DNA of 64,000 nt. Origin: Pseudomonas sp. TH41 (GTDB lineage Bacteria > Pseudomonadota > Gammaproteobacteria > Pseudomonadales > Pseudomonadaceae). Positions 10,060 through 18,331 of this stretch are shown piece by piece (within the stretch, counting starts at the first letter, position 1; every line of letters starts with the position of its first letter). The stretch lies in contig NZ_JAEKFH010000003.1 of NCBI RefSeq assembly GCF_016650695.1, forward strand, positions 2,376,001-2,440,000. The letters run 5' to 3'. The notes below the pieces were generated by a model, which saw only the letters and a list, made by a program, of their open reading frames with translations, was not told the origin of the DNA and made no database searches. The position numbers and the translations under genes were made by a program.

Positions 10060-10509
10060 TCAACGTAACGCGATAACAGCTGCCCATTGCTCAGCCGTCA
10101 CCGGCATCACCGATAGGCGCGAACCTTTCTGCACCAATGGCATCTCGGCCAGCGCCGTCTGCTGCTTCAGGTAGTCCAGCTTCAGAACGTTGGAAAACGT
10201 CTCGACGTGAGCGACGTCAATCGCGCTCCAGGCATTTTTCTCGGCAGTAGCCTTCGGATCGTAGTAATGGCTCTCAGGCTCCAGCGCTGTCGGGTCCGGA
10301 TAGGCCGCTTCGATAATTTTGCCGATCCCGGCAATCCCGGGCTCCGGGCAGCTGGAGTGATAGAAGAAGAACTCGTCGCCCACCGCCATCGCACGCAAGA
10401 AGTTGCGCGCCTGATAGTTGCGAACCCCATCCCAGCGCGCTTTTCCAAGCTTCGCGAGGTCTTTGATCGAGAGCTCGTCGGGCTCGGATTTCATCAGCCA
10501 ATAGGCCAT
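10060..10509 (-). CDS. EVE domain protein (YTH-like fold, DUF55)
   Basis: The 149 residues are a single EVE domain: AYWLMKSEPDELSIKDL start, WDGVRNYQARNFLRAM core, FFYHSSCPEPGIAGIGKI, and YYDPKA near 85. The fold is related to PUA and YTH and is thought to bind modified bases in nucleic acids; the ligand in Pseudomonas is unknown. It is a stand-alone housekeeping-type gene here, not fused to a restriction domain. GGAG precedes the start codon. The start region is 42 bases from a strong palindrome at 10551. Confidence 0.9.
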   Translation of the reverse strand: MAYWLMKSEPDELSIKDLAKLGKARWDGVRNYQARNFLRAMAVGDEFFFYHSSCPEPGIAGIGKIIEAAYPDPTALEPESHYYDPKATAEKNAWSAIDVAHVETFSNVLKLDYLKQQTALAEMPLVQKGSRLSVMPVTAEQWAAVIALR

Positions 10510-10550
10510 GGTTTTTGCTCCTTGCGAGGTGAGGGGGCAATTTTATGACA

Positions 10551-10565
10551 AACCGACGGTCGGTT
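10551..10565. promoter_or_regulatory. Perfect palindrome, candidate operator
   Basis: AACCGACGGTCGGTT is an exact dyad around a central G. Such ACCGAC/GTCGGT dyads are typical binding sites of TetR-family repressors. It lies between the divergent EVE gene and the 50-codon gene at 10693, so it could govern either. No regulator gene is adjacent. Confidence 0.4.
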
Positions 10566-10692
10566 GACGCCATCGTTTGCGTGTCGGTTCACGTTGTCGC
10601 AGAATGCCGGCCTTCTAAGCTTGACGCTGCTGCACGGCCTACAACGGAAACCGCTGCTGTCATCGTGTTGATGTGCCTTTGGGGGGCAATCG

Positions 10693-10845
10693 ATGAAACG
10701 CAAACCGGATTTACTATGGATTTTGGTTATTTTATTCGGCCTTGGCGTCGTGACCACCGGCTATGCCCAAAGCCTGTGGAACAACAATCCCGATGCACCG
10801 ATCGAAATCGCACAGCAACAAAAGCCGTCGGCCTTCAAGCGCTGA
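10693..10845 (+). CDS. Small single-pass membrane protein, unknown function
   Basis: A 50-codon reading frame begins MKRKPDLLWILVILFGLG. It has a basic start, one hydrophobic stretch of about 20 residues (8-27) and a polar tail ending in FKR. It may be anchored in the membrane or processed as a signal peptide (TTGYAQS could be a cleavage region). GGGGGG lies 4-9 bases upstream of the ATG. I recall similar short ORFs beside ygfA in other pseudomonads, which together with the ribosome site is why I list it. Confidence 0.6.
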   Translation: MKRKPDLLWILVILFGLGVVTTGYAQSLWNNNPDAPIEIAQQQKPSAFKR

Positions 10846-10880
10846 ACCCGTCCTTTGGGCGCCGCTGATTCCAGTGGCGT

Positions 10881-11486
10881 CTAGCCTGCGAAATACCACG
10901 CCTTGTCTGTCACCGTTCCTTGCAACGGTACATCCCAGCTCGCTTGAGCCAATCGTTCGACCTTCTGACATTCATGGGCCAGCCCCAGCAGCGTCGGCTT
11001 GCGCCAGTTTTTGCGTCGTGCCAGGTACGCCAGGCTCCGGTCGTAGAAACCACCGCCCATGCCCAGTCGCCCGCCGACATCGTCAAACCCCACCAACGGC
11101 AACAAGACCAAATCCAGCGCCCAGACTTTGCGTTGCCGGGCGAGGTTGTGTCTTGGCTCGAGAATACGGAAGCGGTTGGGTTTCAGTTTTTCGCCGGGTC
11201 GAATCCGCTGGAACACCATTTTGGTTCGCGGCCAGGCACTGAGTACCGGCAGATAGGTGGCCTTGCCCCGACGCTGAGCGGCACGCAGCAGCACGCTTGG
11301 ATCAATTTCACCGTCGGTGGGCAGATAAAGAGAAATGTGTTTTGCGCGGCGGAACAGCGGTTGCTGGGCCAATTGCTTGTACAGCCCGCGAGCCGCCTGG
11401 TGCTGCTGACTGGGTGTCAGTGCGCGGCGGGCCTTGCGCAGCATGCGTCGAAGTTGCGGGCGGGGCAGCAGCGCAGGTTCGGTCAT
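10881..11486 (-). CDS. ygfA: 5-formyltetrahydrofolate cyclo-ligase
   Basis: Converts 5-formyl-THF to 5,10-methenyl-THF with ATP, returning the stored folate to one-carbon metabolism. The 201 residues contain the N-terminal basic helix (RRMLRKARRALTP), ISLYLPTDGEIDP, and the C-terminal substrate and phosphate loop GFDDVGGRLGMGGGFYDR. As in E. coli, it lies directly downstream of 6S RNA and zapA, and in E. coli it is co-transcribed with 6S RNA. Its partner pathway, glycine cleavage, lies 9 kb away. Confidence 0.95.
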   Translation of the reverse strand: MTEPALLPRPQLRRMLRKARRALTPSQQHQAARGLYKQLAQQPLFRRAKHISLYLPTDGEIDPSVLLRAAQRRGKATYLPVLSAWPRTKMVFQRIRPGEKLKPNRFRILEPRHNLARQRKVWALDLVLLPLVGFDDVGGRLGMGGGFYDRSLAYLARRKNWRKPTLLGLAHECQKVERLAQASWDVPLQGTVTDKAWYFAG

Positions 11487-11527
11487 GAATTCAGCTTCGG
11501 CAGGACGAGTACATAAAGCGTACCCGT

Positions 11528-11562
11528 AAAAAAGCCGATGCCGGTATTTAAACCGGCATCGG
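11528..11562 (-). terminator. Hairpin with T run downstream of 6S RNA
   Basis: On the minus strand CCGATGCCGG pairs perfectly with CCGGCATCGG over an eight-base loop and is followed by six T residues. It lies between the 6S RNA 3' end and ygfA and would end or attenuate transcription into ygfA. Confidence 0.85.
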
Positions 11563-11572
11563 ACTGGAATCA

Positions 11573-11751
11573 GGCTCCCCGGATGTACCGCTGCTGACTT
11601 AGCCCTTGAACCCGAAAGTTCAAGGTGGAAGATGCAGTAGGCTTTAAGGCTTTCCGTCTAGCGGACATGCACACCAGCCCAACGTGCAACTTCCAGGGTA
11701 GTGCGAATCGGCTCAGGGACGTGGTCAACTGGCAAGCACCCCAGGGAGTGA
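11573..11751 (-). ncRNA. ssrS: 6S RNA
   Basis: This regulatory RNA binds RNA polymerase sigma-70 holoenzyme in stationary phase by mimicking an open promoter. On the minus strand I read the conserved blocks CCCTGAGCCGAT, CGGAAAGCCTTAAA and CCTTGAAC...GGGTTCAAGGGC, in the order seen in E. coli 6S RNA. The closing stem pairs CTCCC near 11748 with GGGAG near 11575. A TATACT -10 box at 11761-11756 predicts a start near 11750. The order zapA-ssrS-ygfA is the standard gammaproteobacterial arrangement. Confidence 0.93.
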
Positions 11752-11780
11752 TGCGAGTATACCTCAAGCGGTTTCGCGTT

Positions 11781-12098
11781 TCAGCCCTTGGTGACATCCG
11801 GATCGGTGGCGAGCACCAGATCGACGCGATCCAGCAGGTCGCGAACCTGTTCGCGGGTCGAGCCGCTGGCCTGCACATCCGGGCGCTCTTCCTTGTGCAG
11901 AAGATCGTGCGTGATGTTCAGCGCGGCCATCACGGCGATGCGGTCGGCACCGATGACTTTGCCGCTGCTGCGGATTTCGCGCATCTTGCCGTCGAGGTAG
12001 CGGGCGGCGCTGACCAGGTTGCTGCGCTCTTCCTGGGGGCAGATGATCGAATATTCTTTGTCGAGGATCTGCACGGTAACGCTGTTGTTTGAACTCAT
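11781..12098 (-). CDS. zapA: Cell division protein ZapA
   Basis: Cytoplasmic protein that binds FtsZ and bundles its filaments at the division ring. The 105 residues have the ZapA globular N-terminus (VTVQILDKEYSIICP, EERSNLVSAARYLD), then a long helix for coiled-coil tetramer formation. The ATG overlaps the stop of the upstream small gene (ATGA), so the two are translationally coupled. The promoter of 6S RNA lies at or inside its 3' end. Confidence 0.95.
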   Translation of the reverse strand: MSSNNSVTVQILDKEYSIICPQEERSNLVSAARYLDGKMREIRSSGKVIGADRIAVMAALNITHDLLHKEERPDVQASGSTREQVRDLLDRVDLVLATDPDVTKG

Positions 12099-12304
12099 GA
12101 GTCTTGCTCCAGGGCCTTGAGGCGCGAAATCATCGACTCGACCTTACGCCGGGCGATTTCATTTTTTTCAATGAGGTGCGCGCGTTCCTCGCGCCAGGTC
12201 TTTTCCTGAGCTAGTAGGAGTCCATTTTGACTCTTAAGTTGCTCGACTCGGCTAATTAGTAGCTCGAGTCTGGCCATCAGCGCTTGCAGGTCGGTGTCTT
12301 CCAT
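12095..12304 (-). CDS. Small coiled-coil protein, TIGR02449 family
   Basis: A 69-residue, almost wholly helical protein: MEDTDLQALMARLELLISRV followed by heptads with Leu, Lys and Glu to the end. Members of this family precede zapA in pseudomonads and resemble ZapB in size and coiled-coil character, so a division role with ZapA is likely but unproven. I place the start at 12304; the open frame continues upstream only through a REPIN. Two copies of a 9-bp tandem repeat sit immediately before the start codon. Confidence 0.85.
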   Translation of the reverse strand: MEDTDLQALMARLELLISRVEQLKSQNGLLLAQEKTWREERAHLIEKNEIARRKVESMISRLKALEQDS

Positions 12305-12340
12305 TGTCTTCACTGTCTTCACTGTCTGATGGGTGTTTGA

Positions 12341-12441
12341 CTGTAGGAGCGAGCTTGCTCGCGATGAACCCGAGAACGCCGCGGGTGTCAGGTACCCAGC
12401 GTTATCGTTAGCGACCATCGCGAGCAAGCTCGCTCCTACAG
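12341..12441. repeat. REPIN, family B (TGTAGGAGCGAGCTTGCTCGCGA arms)
   Basis: Full inverted pair of arms around a 50-base spacer. Its spacer (ACGCCGCGGGTGTCAGG and onward) is nearly the same as that of the element at 52727, showing that the whole unit was copied. Confidence 0.93.
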
Positions 12442-12506
12442 GGGTAGTCGATGTAGGATACAAGGCCTTCATTCTAGACATAGCGCCGTCTGGCGCCTAG
12501 CTGCCC

Positions 12507-13067
12507 ATGCCCATTCAGAATTCCCCGTATAAAGCCTTCGCCACCCTGCTGACTTCCAGCGGTCATAACGTCTCGCCTGCCGAACTGCATGGCCTGCTGC
12601 TCGGCCGCAGTTGCGCCGGCGCCGGTTTCGATGCTGAAGGCTGGCTAATTGATGCCGCCGAGCTGCTCGAAGGCGAGCCGCAAGACAACGTTCGCAATGC
12701 CTTGATTGGCCTGCAAGAGATGGTCAAAGGCGAGCTCACCGGCGACGACGTGACCGTTGTTCTGCTGCTGCCGACTGATGACGAGCCGCTGGCTGACCGC
12801 GCCGCAGCACTGGGCCAATGGTGCCAGGGTTTCCTCAGCGGTTTCGGCCTGAACTGCCGTGACAGCAGCATGCTGAGCACCGAGGCCACCGAAGTGCTGC
12901 AGGATCTGGCGGCCATCGCCCAGGTGCAAGATGCACTGGAAGAATCCGACGACGGCGAAAGCGACTACATGGAAGTGATGGAGTACCTGCGCGTCGCGCC
13001 GCTGCTGCTGTTCTCCGAAACCAAGAAGCCGGACGCGCCGGCTGCTGCCAAACCGTCGTTGCATTAA
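12507..13067 (+). CDS. ygfB: UPF0149 (YecA/YgfB) family protein
   Basis: The 186-residue acidic protein has the UPF0149 features: [19 protein letters not shown] near residues 22-40, and [11 protein letters not shown] near 107 with the following acidic helix. It heads the ygfB-pepP-ubiH-ubiI cluster and is divergent from the zapA operon, an arrangement shared with E. coli. In P. aeruginosa a YgfB homologue has been linked to beta-lactam resistance through AmpDh3 control; whether that holds here is unknown. No strong ribosome site is visible. Confidence 0.9.
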   Translation: MPIQNSPYKAFATLLTSSGHNVSPAELHGLLLGRSCAGAGFDAEGWLIDAAELLEGEPQDNVRNALIGLQEMVKGELTGDDVTVVLLLPTDDEPLADRAAALGQWCQGFLSGFGLNCRDSSMLSTEATEVLQDLAAIAQVQDALEESDDGESDYMEVMEYLRVAPLLLFSETKKPDAPAAAKPSLH

Positions 13068-13094
13068 TCGCGAGCCAGGAAAAGCCATCTGCCC

Positions 13095-14429
13095 ATGATT
13101 CATATCCCGAAATCGGAATACAGCCGTCGCCGCAAGGCCTTGATGGCGCAGATGGAACCCAACAGCATCGCCATACTGCCCGCCGCCGCGGTGGCCATCC
13201 GCAACCGCGACGTCGAGCACGTCTACCGTCAGGACAGCGACTTCCAGTACCTCAGCGGCTTCCCCGAGCCTCAGGCTGTTCTGGTTTTGATGCCGGGGCG
13301 TTTGCATGGCGAATACATTCTGTTCTGCCGTGAGCGTAACGCCGAGCGCGAATTGTGGGACGGCCTGCGCGCCGGCCAGGAAGGCGCGATCCGTGACTTC
13401 GGCGCCGACGACGCGTTCCCCATCACCGACATCGACGACATCCTGCCGGGTCTGATCGAAGGGCGCGACCGGGTCTATTCGGCCATGGGCAGCAACCCGG
13501 AATTCGACCGGCACCTGATGGACTGGATCAACGTGATCCGCTCTAAAGCGCACCTTGGCGCCCAGCCGCCGAACGAATTCGTTGCCCTGGATCACTTACT
13601 GCACGACATGCGCCTGTATAAATCGGCGGCAGAAGTGAAGGTCATGCGTGAAGCCGCGCGGATTTCCGCTCAGGCGCACATTCGCGCCATGCAGGCCAGC
13701 AGGGTCGGGTTGCATGAGTTCAGCCTCGAAGCCGAGCTCGATTACGAGTTCCGCAAGGGCGGGGCGAAAATGCCGGCTTATGGCTCGATCGTCGCGGCGG
13801 GCCGCAACAGTTGCATCCTGCACTACCAACAGAATGACGCGGTACTCAAGGATGGCGACCTGGTACTGATCGACGCCGGTTGCGAAATTGACTGCTACGC
13901 GAGTGACATCACTCGCACCTGGCCGGTCAACGGCAAGTATTCGGTGGAACAGAAAGCAATCTACGAATTGGTGCTGGCATCGCAAGAAGCCGCGTTTGCC
14001 GAGATCGCTCCGAACAAACACTGGAATCAGGCGCACGAAGCCACCGTCCGGGTGATCACCGCCGGTCTGGTGAAGTTGGGTCTGTTGCAGGGCGACGTCG
14101 ACGAGTTGATCGCCAGCGAAGCGTATAAAGCGTTTTACATGCACCGCGCCGGCCATTGGCTGGGCATGGATGTGCATGACGTCGGCGAGTACAAGGTCGG
14201 CGGCGAATGGCGCGTGCTGGAAGTTGGCATGGCGCTGACAGTGGAGCCGGGGATCTATATCGCTTCGGACAACCAGAATGTTGCGAAGAAATGGCGCGGC
14301 ATAGGCGTGCGCATCGAGGACGACGTGGTGGTGACCAAGACCGGTTGTGAAATCCTGACTAAAGGCGTGCCGAAAACGGTCGCCGAGATCGAGGCCTTGA
14401 TGGCCGCTGCAAGGACACAGGCGGCATGA
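13095..14429 (+). CDS. pepP: Xaa-Pro aminopeptidase P
   Basis: Manganese enzyme that removes an N-terminal residue preceding proline. It has 444 residues, the usual length. The N-terminal domain spans about 1-170 and the pita-bread catalytic domain about 175-435. Metal ligands are visible in LIDAGCE, ASDITRTWPV, HRAGHWLGMDVHDVG, LTVEPGIYI and VRIEDDVVVT. The stop overlaps ubiH by four bases (ATGA), so it is co-translated with the ubiquinone genes even though its reaction is unrelated. Confidence 0.96.
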   Translation: MIHIPKSEYSRRRKALMAQMEPNSIAILPAAAVAIRNRDVEHVYRQDSDFQYLSGFPEPQAVLVLMPGRLHGEYILFCRERNAERELWDGLRAGQEGAIRDFGADDAFPITDIDDILPGLIEGRDRVYSAMGSNPEFDRHLMDWINVIRSKAHLGAQPPNEFVALDHLLHDMRLYKSAAEVKVMREAARISAQAHIRAMQASRVGLHEFSLEAELDYEFRKGGAKMPAYGSIVAAGRNSCILHYQQNDAVLKDGDLVLIDAGCEIDCYASDITRTWPVNGKYSVEQKAIYELVLASQEAAFAEIAPNKHWNQAHEATVRVITAGLVKLGLLQGDVDELIASEAYKAFYMHRAGHWLGMDVHDVGEYKVGGEWRVLEVGMALTVEPGIYIASDNQNVAKKWRGIGVRIEDDVVVTKTGCEILTKGVPKTVAEIEALMAAARTQAA

Positions 14430-15613
14430 GTCGAGTCAATCTGGCAATCATCGGTGGTGGCCTGGTCGGCGCCAGCCTGGCGTTGGCGTTGCAGGCCGGG
14501 GCCAAGTCTCGCGGCTGGAAGATCGTGCTGATTGAACCGTTCGCCCCGGGTGACACCTATCAACCGAGCTACGACGCGCGCTCTTCGGCCTTGTCCTACG
14601 GTGCCAAACAGATTTATCAAAGGCTGGGCGTGTGGCAGGAAATCTCCCGCCGCGCCGAGCCGATCAAGCAGATTCATGTCTCCGACCGTGGACGCTTCTC
14701 CACGGCGCGACTGTCGGCCATGGAGGAGGGCGTTCCGGCGCTGGGTTATGTGGTGGAAAACGCCTGGCTTGGCCAATGCCTGTGGCAAGGTCTGGACAAG
14801 GACGTGATCAGCTGGCGGTGCCCGGCGGAAGTCACGCGCATGGAGCCGCTGACCGATGGCTATCGCCTGACCCTCAACGATGAAACCACGTTGGAATGTG
14901 ATCTCGCGGTGCTCGCTGACGGCGGCCGTTCAGGCCTGCGCGAGCAACTCGGGATCGGCATCAAGAAGCGTCCGTACAACCAGAGCGCGCTGATCGCCAA
15001 CATCACCCCGAGTGAAGCGCACAACGGTATGGCCTTCGAGCGCTTCACCGATGATGGCCCGATGGCCTTGTTGCCATTGCCGGAAAACCGCTGCGCGTTG
15101 ATCTGGACCCGCCTGGGCATGGACGCACAACGGCTGGCCGCTCTCGATGAACGTAGCTTCCTCAGCGAGTTGCAGGGCGTGTTTGGTTATCGCCTTGGCA
15201 CACTGAAGCAGGTCGGTGCGCGCAATCTTTACCCGCTGACGCTGATCGAGGCTGAAGAACAGGTGCGTCCGCACCTGGCGATTCTTGGCAACGCCGCTCA
15301 CAGCCTGCATCCGATCGCCGGCCAGGGTTTCAACCTGTCCCTGCGCGATGCTCAGGCCTTGGCCGATGCGCTGCTGGCCAGCGAAACGGCGCCCGGCGAC
15401 TTCGCAACCTTGCAGGCTTACCGCGAGCGTCAGCGTCTGGATCAAAACCTGACGGTAGGTTTCTCGGATCAGGTCACCCGCTTGTTCGGCAGCACTCAGC
15501 CGTTGGTCTCGCTGGGCCGCAACATCGGCCTGCTCGGCCTCGATTTGCTGCCGCCGGCCAAACGCTGGTTCGCCAGGCAGGCCATGGGTTTGGGGACACG
15601 CCCCGATGCTTAA
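14426..15613 (+). CDS. ubiH: 2-octaprenyl-6-methoxyphenol hydroxylase UbiH
   Basis: FAD monooxygenase that hydroxylates the ubiquinone ring, normally at C1. The 395 residues begin with the dinucleotide fold GGGLVGASLALAL. The DG stretch LAVLADGGRSGLREQ comes near residue 165 and the second FAD motif ILGNAAHSLHPIAGQGFNL near 288. It follows pepP with overlap and precedes ubiI, as in E. coli. A 50-codon ORF overlaps its last eight bases. Confidence 0.94.
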   Translation: MSRVNLAIIGGGLVGASLALALQAGAKSRGWKIVLIEPFAPGDTYQPSYDARSSALSYGAKQIYQRLGVWQEISRRAEPIKQIHVSDRGRFSTARLSAMEEGVPALGYVVENAWLGQCLWQGLDKDVISWRCPAEVTRMEPLTDGYRLTLNDETTLECDLAVLADGGRSGLREQLGIGIKKRPYNQSALIANITPSEAHNGMAFERFTDDGPMALLPLPENRCALIWTRLGMDAQRLAALDERSFLSELQGVFGYRLGTLKQVGARNLYPLTLIEAEEQVRPHLAILGNAAHSLHPIAGQGFNLSLRDAQALADALLASETAPGDFATLQAYRERQRLDQNLTVGFSDQVTRLFGSTQPLVSLGRNIGLLGLDLLPPAKRWFARQAMGLGTRPDA

Positions 15614-15758
15614 GTGGCTGACGGAAGCGTTCGACAAAGCGCGATTGATGCGTTGGTTCATGACCTTTTACCCGCCGTACCTCGGCGCCGGCCATCTGGT
15701 GGCGCGGGTCGGGAAAACCCTTTACGTGCGGCTCAAGCCGCAAGCGAGACAGGCTTAA
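15606..15758 (+). CDS. Small ORF between ubiH and ubiI, unknown function
   Basis: The frame starts at ATG 15606 inside the end of ubiH, runs 50 codons and stops three bases before the ubiI start codon. That placement is what a coupled gene shows. It is basic (MLKWLTEAFDKARLMRWFMT, then FYPPYLGAGHLVARVGK) and contains MRWFMTFYPPYLGAG, which recalls the N-terminus of DUF4442 thioesterase-like proteins. If so it is either a short relative or a truncated remnant. TGGGG lies about ten bases upstream. It is listed for its position and reading frame; no function can be given. Confidence 0.5.
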   Translation: MLKWLTEAFDKARLMRWFMTFYPPYLGAGHLVARVGKTLYVRLKPQARQA

Positions 15759-15761
15759 AGC

Positions 15762-16985
15762 ATGGAAATGCGCGCAGATCTGCTGATTGTCGGGGCCGGA
15801 ATGGTCGGCAGTGCCCTGGCGCTGGCGTTGCAGGACAGTGGGCTGGAAGTCCTGCTGCTGGACGGCAGCCCCCTGAGCGTCAAACCCTTCGATACTCAGG
15901 CCACGTTCGAGCCGCGGGTGAGCGCCTTGTCGGCGGCCAGTCAGCGGATTCTGGAACGTCTGGGCGTTTGGGATGGCATTGCCAAGCGGCGCAGTAGCCC
16001 TTACACCGACATGCAGGTCTGGGATGGCAGCGGCACCGGGCAAATCCATTTCTCGGCGGCCAGCGTGCACGCTGAAGTGCTGGGGCATATTGTCGAGAAC
16101 CGTGTGGTTCAGGATGCCTTGCTCGACCGTTTGCACGACTGCGACCTCGGGATGCTGGCCAATGCGCGGCTGGAACAGATGCGTCGCTCGGGTGACGACT
16201 GGCTGCTGACCCTGGCGGATGGCCGGACCTTGCGGGCGCCGTTGGTGATCGCGGCGGACGGCGCCAACTCGGCAGTACGGCGCCTGACCGGTGTTGCGAC
16301 GCGCGAGTGGGATTATCTGCACCACGCCATCGTCACCAGTGTGCGCAGCTCCAAACCTCATCAAATGACCGCGTGGCAGCGCTTCACCGACAACGGTCCA
16401 TTGGCGTTTCTGCCGCTGGAGCGCGAGGGCCAACAGGATTGGTGTTCGATCGTCTGGTCGACCACACCGAGCGAAGCCGAGCGCCTGATGGCGCTGGATG
16501 ACAAAGGCTTCTGTCACGAACTGGAGCGGGCCTTCGAAGGCCGGCTCGGCACGGTGCTCAGCGCCGACCCGCGCCTGTGCGTGCCGCTGCGTCAGCGCCA
16601 TGCCAAGCGTTATGTGGCGCAGGGGCTGGCGTTGATCGGCGATGCGGCGCACACCATTCACCCATTGGCCGGGCAGGGCGTGAACCTCGGCTTTCTCGAT
16701 GCCGCCGTGTTGGCCGAAGTGCTGCTGCAAGCGTCGGCGCGTGGCGAGCGGTTAGCGGATGTGAAAGTGCTCAGCCGTTACGAGCGTCGGCGCATGCCGC
16801 ATAACCTCGCGTTGATGGCGGCGATGGAGGGCTTCGAGCGCTTGTTCCAGGCGGATCCGTTGCCGGTGCGCTGGTTGCGTAACGCCGGGTTGAAGATGGT
16901 TGATCAATTGCCGGAGGCCAAGGCGTTGTTTGTGCGTGAAGCGCTTGGGCTGACCGGGGATTTGCCGGCACTGGCCAAGGCCTGA
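15762..16985 (+). CDS. ubiI: UbiH/UbiF/VisC-family FAD hydroxylase, probably UbiI
   Basis: Second ubiquinone-ring monooxygenase of the cluster, 407 residues. FAD motifs are GAGMVGSALALALQDSGL near residue 9, VIAADGANSAVRR near 163 and LIGDAAHTIHPLAGQGVNLGF near 289. By gene order (pepP-ubiH-here-gcv) it matches E. coli ubiI, the C5 hydroxylase, although databases often label Pseudomonas members UbiF. The exact ring position needs complementation. It is closed by a repeat at 17010. Confidence 0.88.
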   Translation: MEMRADLLIVGAGMVGSALALALQDSGLEVLLLDGSPLSVKPFDTQATFEPRVSALSAASQRILERLGVWDGIAKRRSSPYTDMQVWDGSGTGQIHFSAASVHAEVLGHIVENRVVQDALLDRLHDCDLGMLANARLEQMRRSGDDWLLTLADGRTLRAPLVIAADGANSAVRRLTGVATREWDYLHHAIVTSVRSSKPHQMTAWQRFTDNGPLAFLPLEREGQQDWCSIVWSTTPSEAERLMALDDKGFCHELERAFEGRLGTVLSADPRLCVPLRQRHAKRYVAQGLALIGDAAHTIHPLAGQGVNLGFLDAAVLAEVLLQASARGERLADVKVLSRYERRRMPHNLALMAAMEGFERLFQADPLPVRWLRNAGLKMVDQLPEAKALFVREALGLTGDLPALAKA

Positions 16986-17009
16986 CATCGTCCTTGCGGC
17001 TTATGGCCT

Positions 17010-17076
17010 CTTCGCGAGCAAGCCCGCTCCCACATTTGAAATGCATCCAAATGTGGGAGCGGGCTTGCTCGCGAAG
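17010..17076. repeat. REPIN, family C (GGGAGCGGGCTTGCTCGCGAAG arms)
   Basis: Compact inverted pair with the variant TGTGGGAGCGGGCTTGCTCG; arms read ATTTG on both inner sides. It separates ubiI from the iron transporter. Confidence 0.9.
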
Positions 17077-17153
17077 GCGTCGGTACATCCACCGCAACTC
17101 TCAACCTGTGCAACATCTGGTAACTCCTCCGCGAACTGTTCGATTGAGAAGCT

Positions 17154-17173
17154 AAATGTGAGTCTTTATCATT
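17154..17173. promoter_or_regulatory. Candidate Fur box upstream of iron transporter
   Basis: AAATGTGAGTCTTTATCATT lies about 35 bases before the binding-protein start. On the other strand it reads AATGATAA followed by less regular hexamers, a partial match to the Fur consensus GATAATGATAATCATTATC. The match is weak, and the gene's predicted role is the main reason to consider it. Confidence 0.35.
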
Positions 17174-17206
17174 TGGCCTCACTTTTTCAATCGAGAGACC
17201 GCTCCC

Positions 17207-18211
17207 ATGCTGGCACCGAAGCGTCTACTGACCGCCCTCGCCCTGACCCTGACTGGCATTACCGCCGCCCAGGCTGCCGACGAGGTGGTGGTTTACTCTT
17301 CGCGTATCGACGAGCTGATCAAACCGGTCTTCGATGCCTACACCGCGAAAACCGGCGTGCAGGTCAAGTTCATCACTGACAAGGAAGCGCCGCTGATGCA
17401 GCGCATCAAGGCCGAGGGCGAAAACGCCACCGCCGATTTGCTGCTGACCGTCGACGCCGGCAACCTCTGGCAAGCCGAGCAGATGGGCATCCTGCAACCG
17501 TTCACCTCGAAAACCATTGATGCCAACATTCCGTTGCAGTACCGCGCTTCTTCTCACGCCTGGACCGGTCTGAGCCTGCGGGCGCGGACCATCGCTTATT
17601 CCACTGCTCGGGTGAAGCCGGGCGAGCTGACCACTTATGAAGGGCTGGCCGACAAGAACTGGGAAGGCCGCTTGTGTCTGCGCACGGCGAAGAAGGTCTA
17701 CAACCAGTCCCTGACGGCCACCATGATCGAAGTGCATGGCGCCGACAAAACCGAGCAAATTCTCAAGGGCTGGGTGAGTAACCTGTCCACCGACGTATTC
17801 TCCGATGACATCGCGGTACTGGAAGCGATCAACGCGGGTCAGTGCGACGTCGGCATCGTCAACACGTACTACTACGGCCGTCTACACAAGCAGAAACCTG
17901 ATTTGGGCGTGAAGCTGTTCTGGCCGAACCAGGGCGACCGTGGCGTGCACGTCAATTTGTCGGGCATCGGCCTGACCAGGCACGCGCCGCACCCGGAAGC
18001 AGCCAAGGCACTGGTTGAGTGGATGACCACTCCTGAAGCGCAGAAGATATTCGCTGACGTGAACCAGGAGTTCCCCGCCAACCCTGCTGTTCAGCCCTCC
18101 GCTGAAGTGGCGAGTTGGGGCAAATTTGTGGCCGATACACTGCCAGTGGAAATTGCTGGCAAGCGTCAGGCTGAAGCGATTCGCATGATGGATCGGGCGG
18201 GCTGGAACTAA
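17207..18211 (+). CDS. Ferric iron ABC transporter, periplasmic binding protein
   Basis: Binds Fe(III) in the periplasm and delivers it to the membrane permease. The 334-residue protein starts with a signal peptide ([15 protein letters not shown], cleavage after AQA near residue 23). The mature part has the FbpA/FutA form: [19 protein letters not shown], tyrosine-rich binding region NTYYYGRL near 222 and a typical C-terminus with [11 protein letters not shown]. The paired tyrosines are the usual iron ligands. The permease gene follows after a 120-base gap that contains a REPIN. No ATPase gene is in the cluster. Confidence 0.88.
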   Translation: MLAPKRLLTALALTLTGITAAQAADEVVVYSSRIDELIKPVFDAYTAKTGVQVKFITDKEAPLMQRIKAEGENATADLLLTVDAGNLWQAEQMGILQPFTSKTIDANIPLQYRASSHAWTGLSLRARTIAYSTARVKPGELTTYEGLADKNWEGRLCLRTAKKVYNQSLTATMIEVHGADKTEQILKGWVSNLSTDVFSDDIAVLEAINAGQCDVGIVNTYYYGRLHKQKPDLGVKLFWPNQGDRGVHVNLSGIGLTRHAPHPEAAKALVEWMTTPEAQKIFADVNQEFPANPAVQPSAEVASWGKFVADTLPVEIAGKRQAEAIRMMDRAGWN

Positions 18212-18310
18212 AGATCAAAAGATCGTCCGAACGCGGCACCGAACCTGCGGCAGCTCCTACATTGGGAGGGTGAACACCCTGTAGGAGCTGCCGCAGGCTG
18301 CGATCTTTTG
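18211..18310. repeat. REPIN, family A, with interrupted left arm
   Basis: The right arm is intact. The left arm AGATCAAAAGATCG is separated from CTGCGGCAGCTCCTAC by about 19 extra bases, so the inverted repeat is no longer symmetrical. It lies between the two iron transporter genes. Confidence 0.85.
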
Positions 18311-18331
18311 CGTTTGACGTAGATTCCGCTG

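Noticed and set aside
12305..12481. Longer N-terminus for the ZapA partner gene
   Set aside because: The open frame to 12481 translates the REPIN itself; the coiled-coil family begins at 12304.
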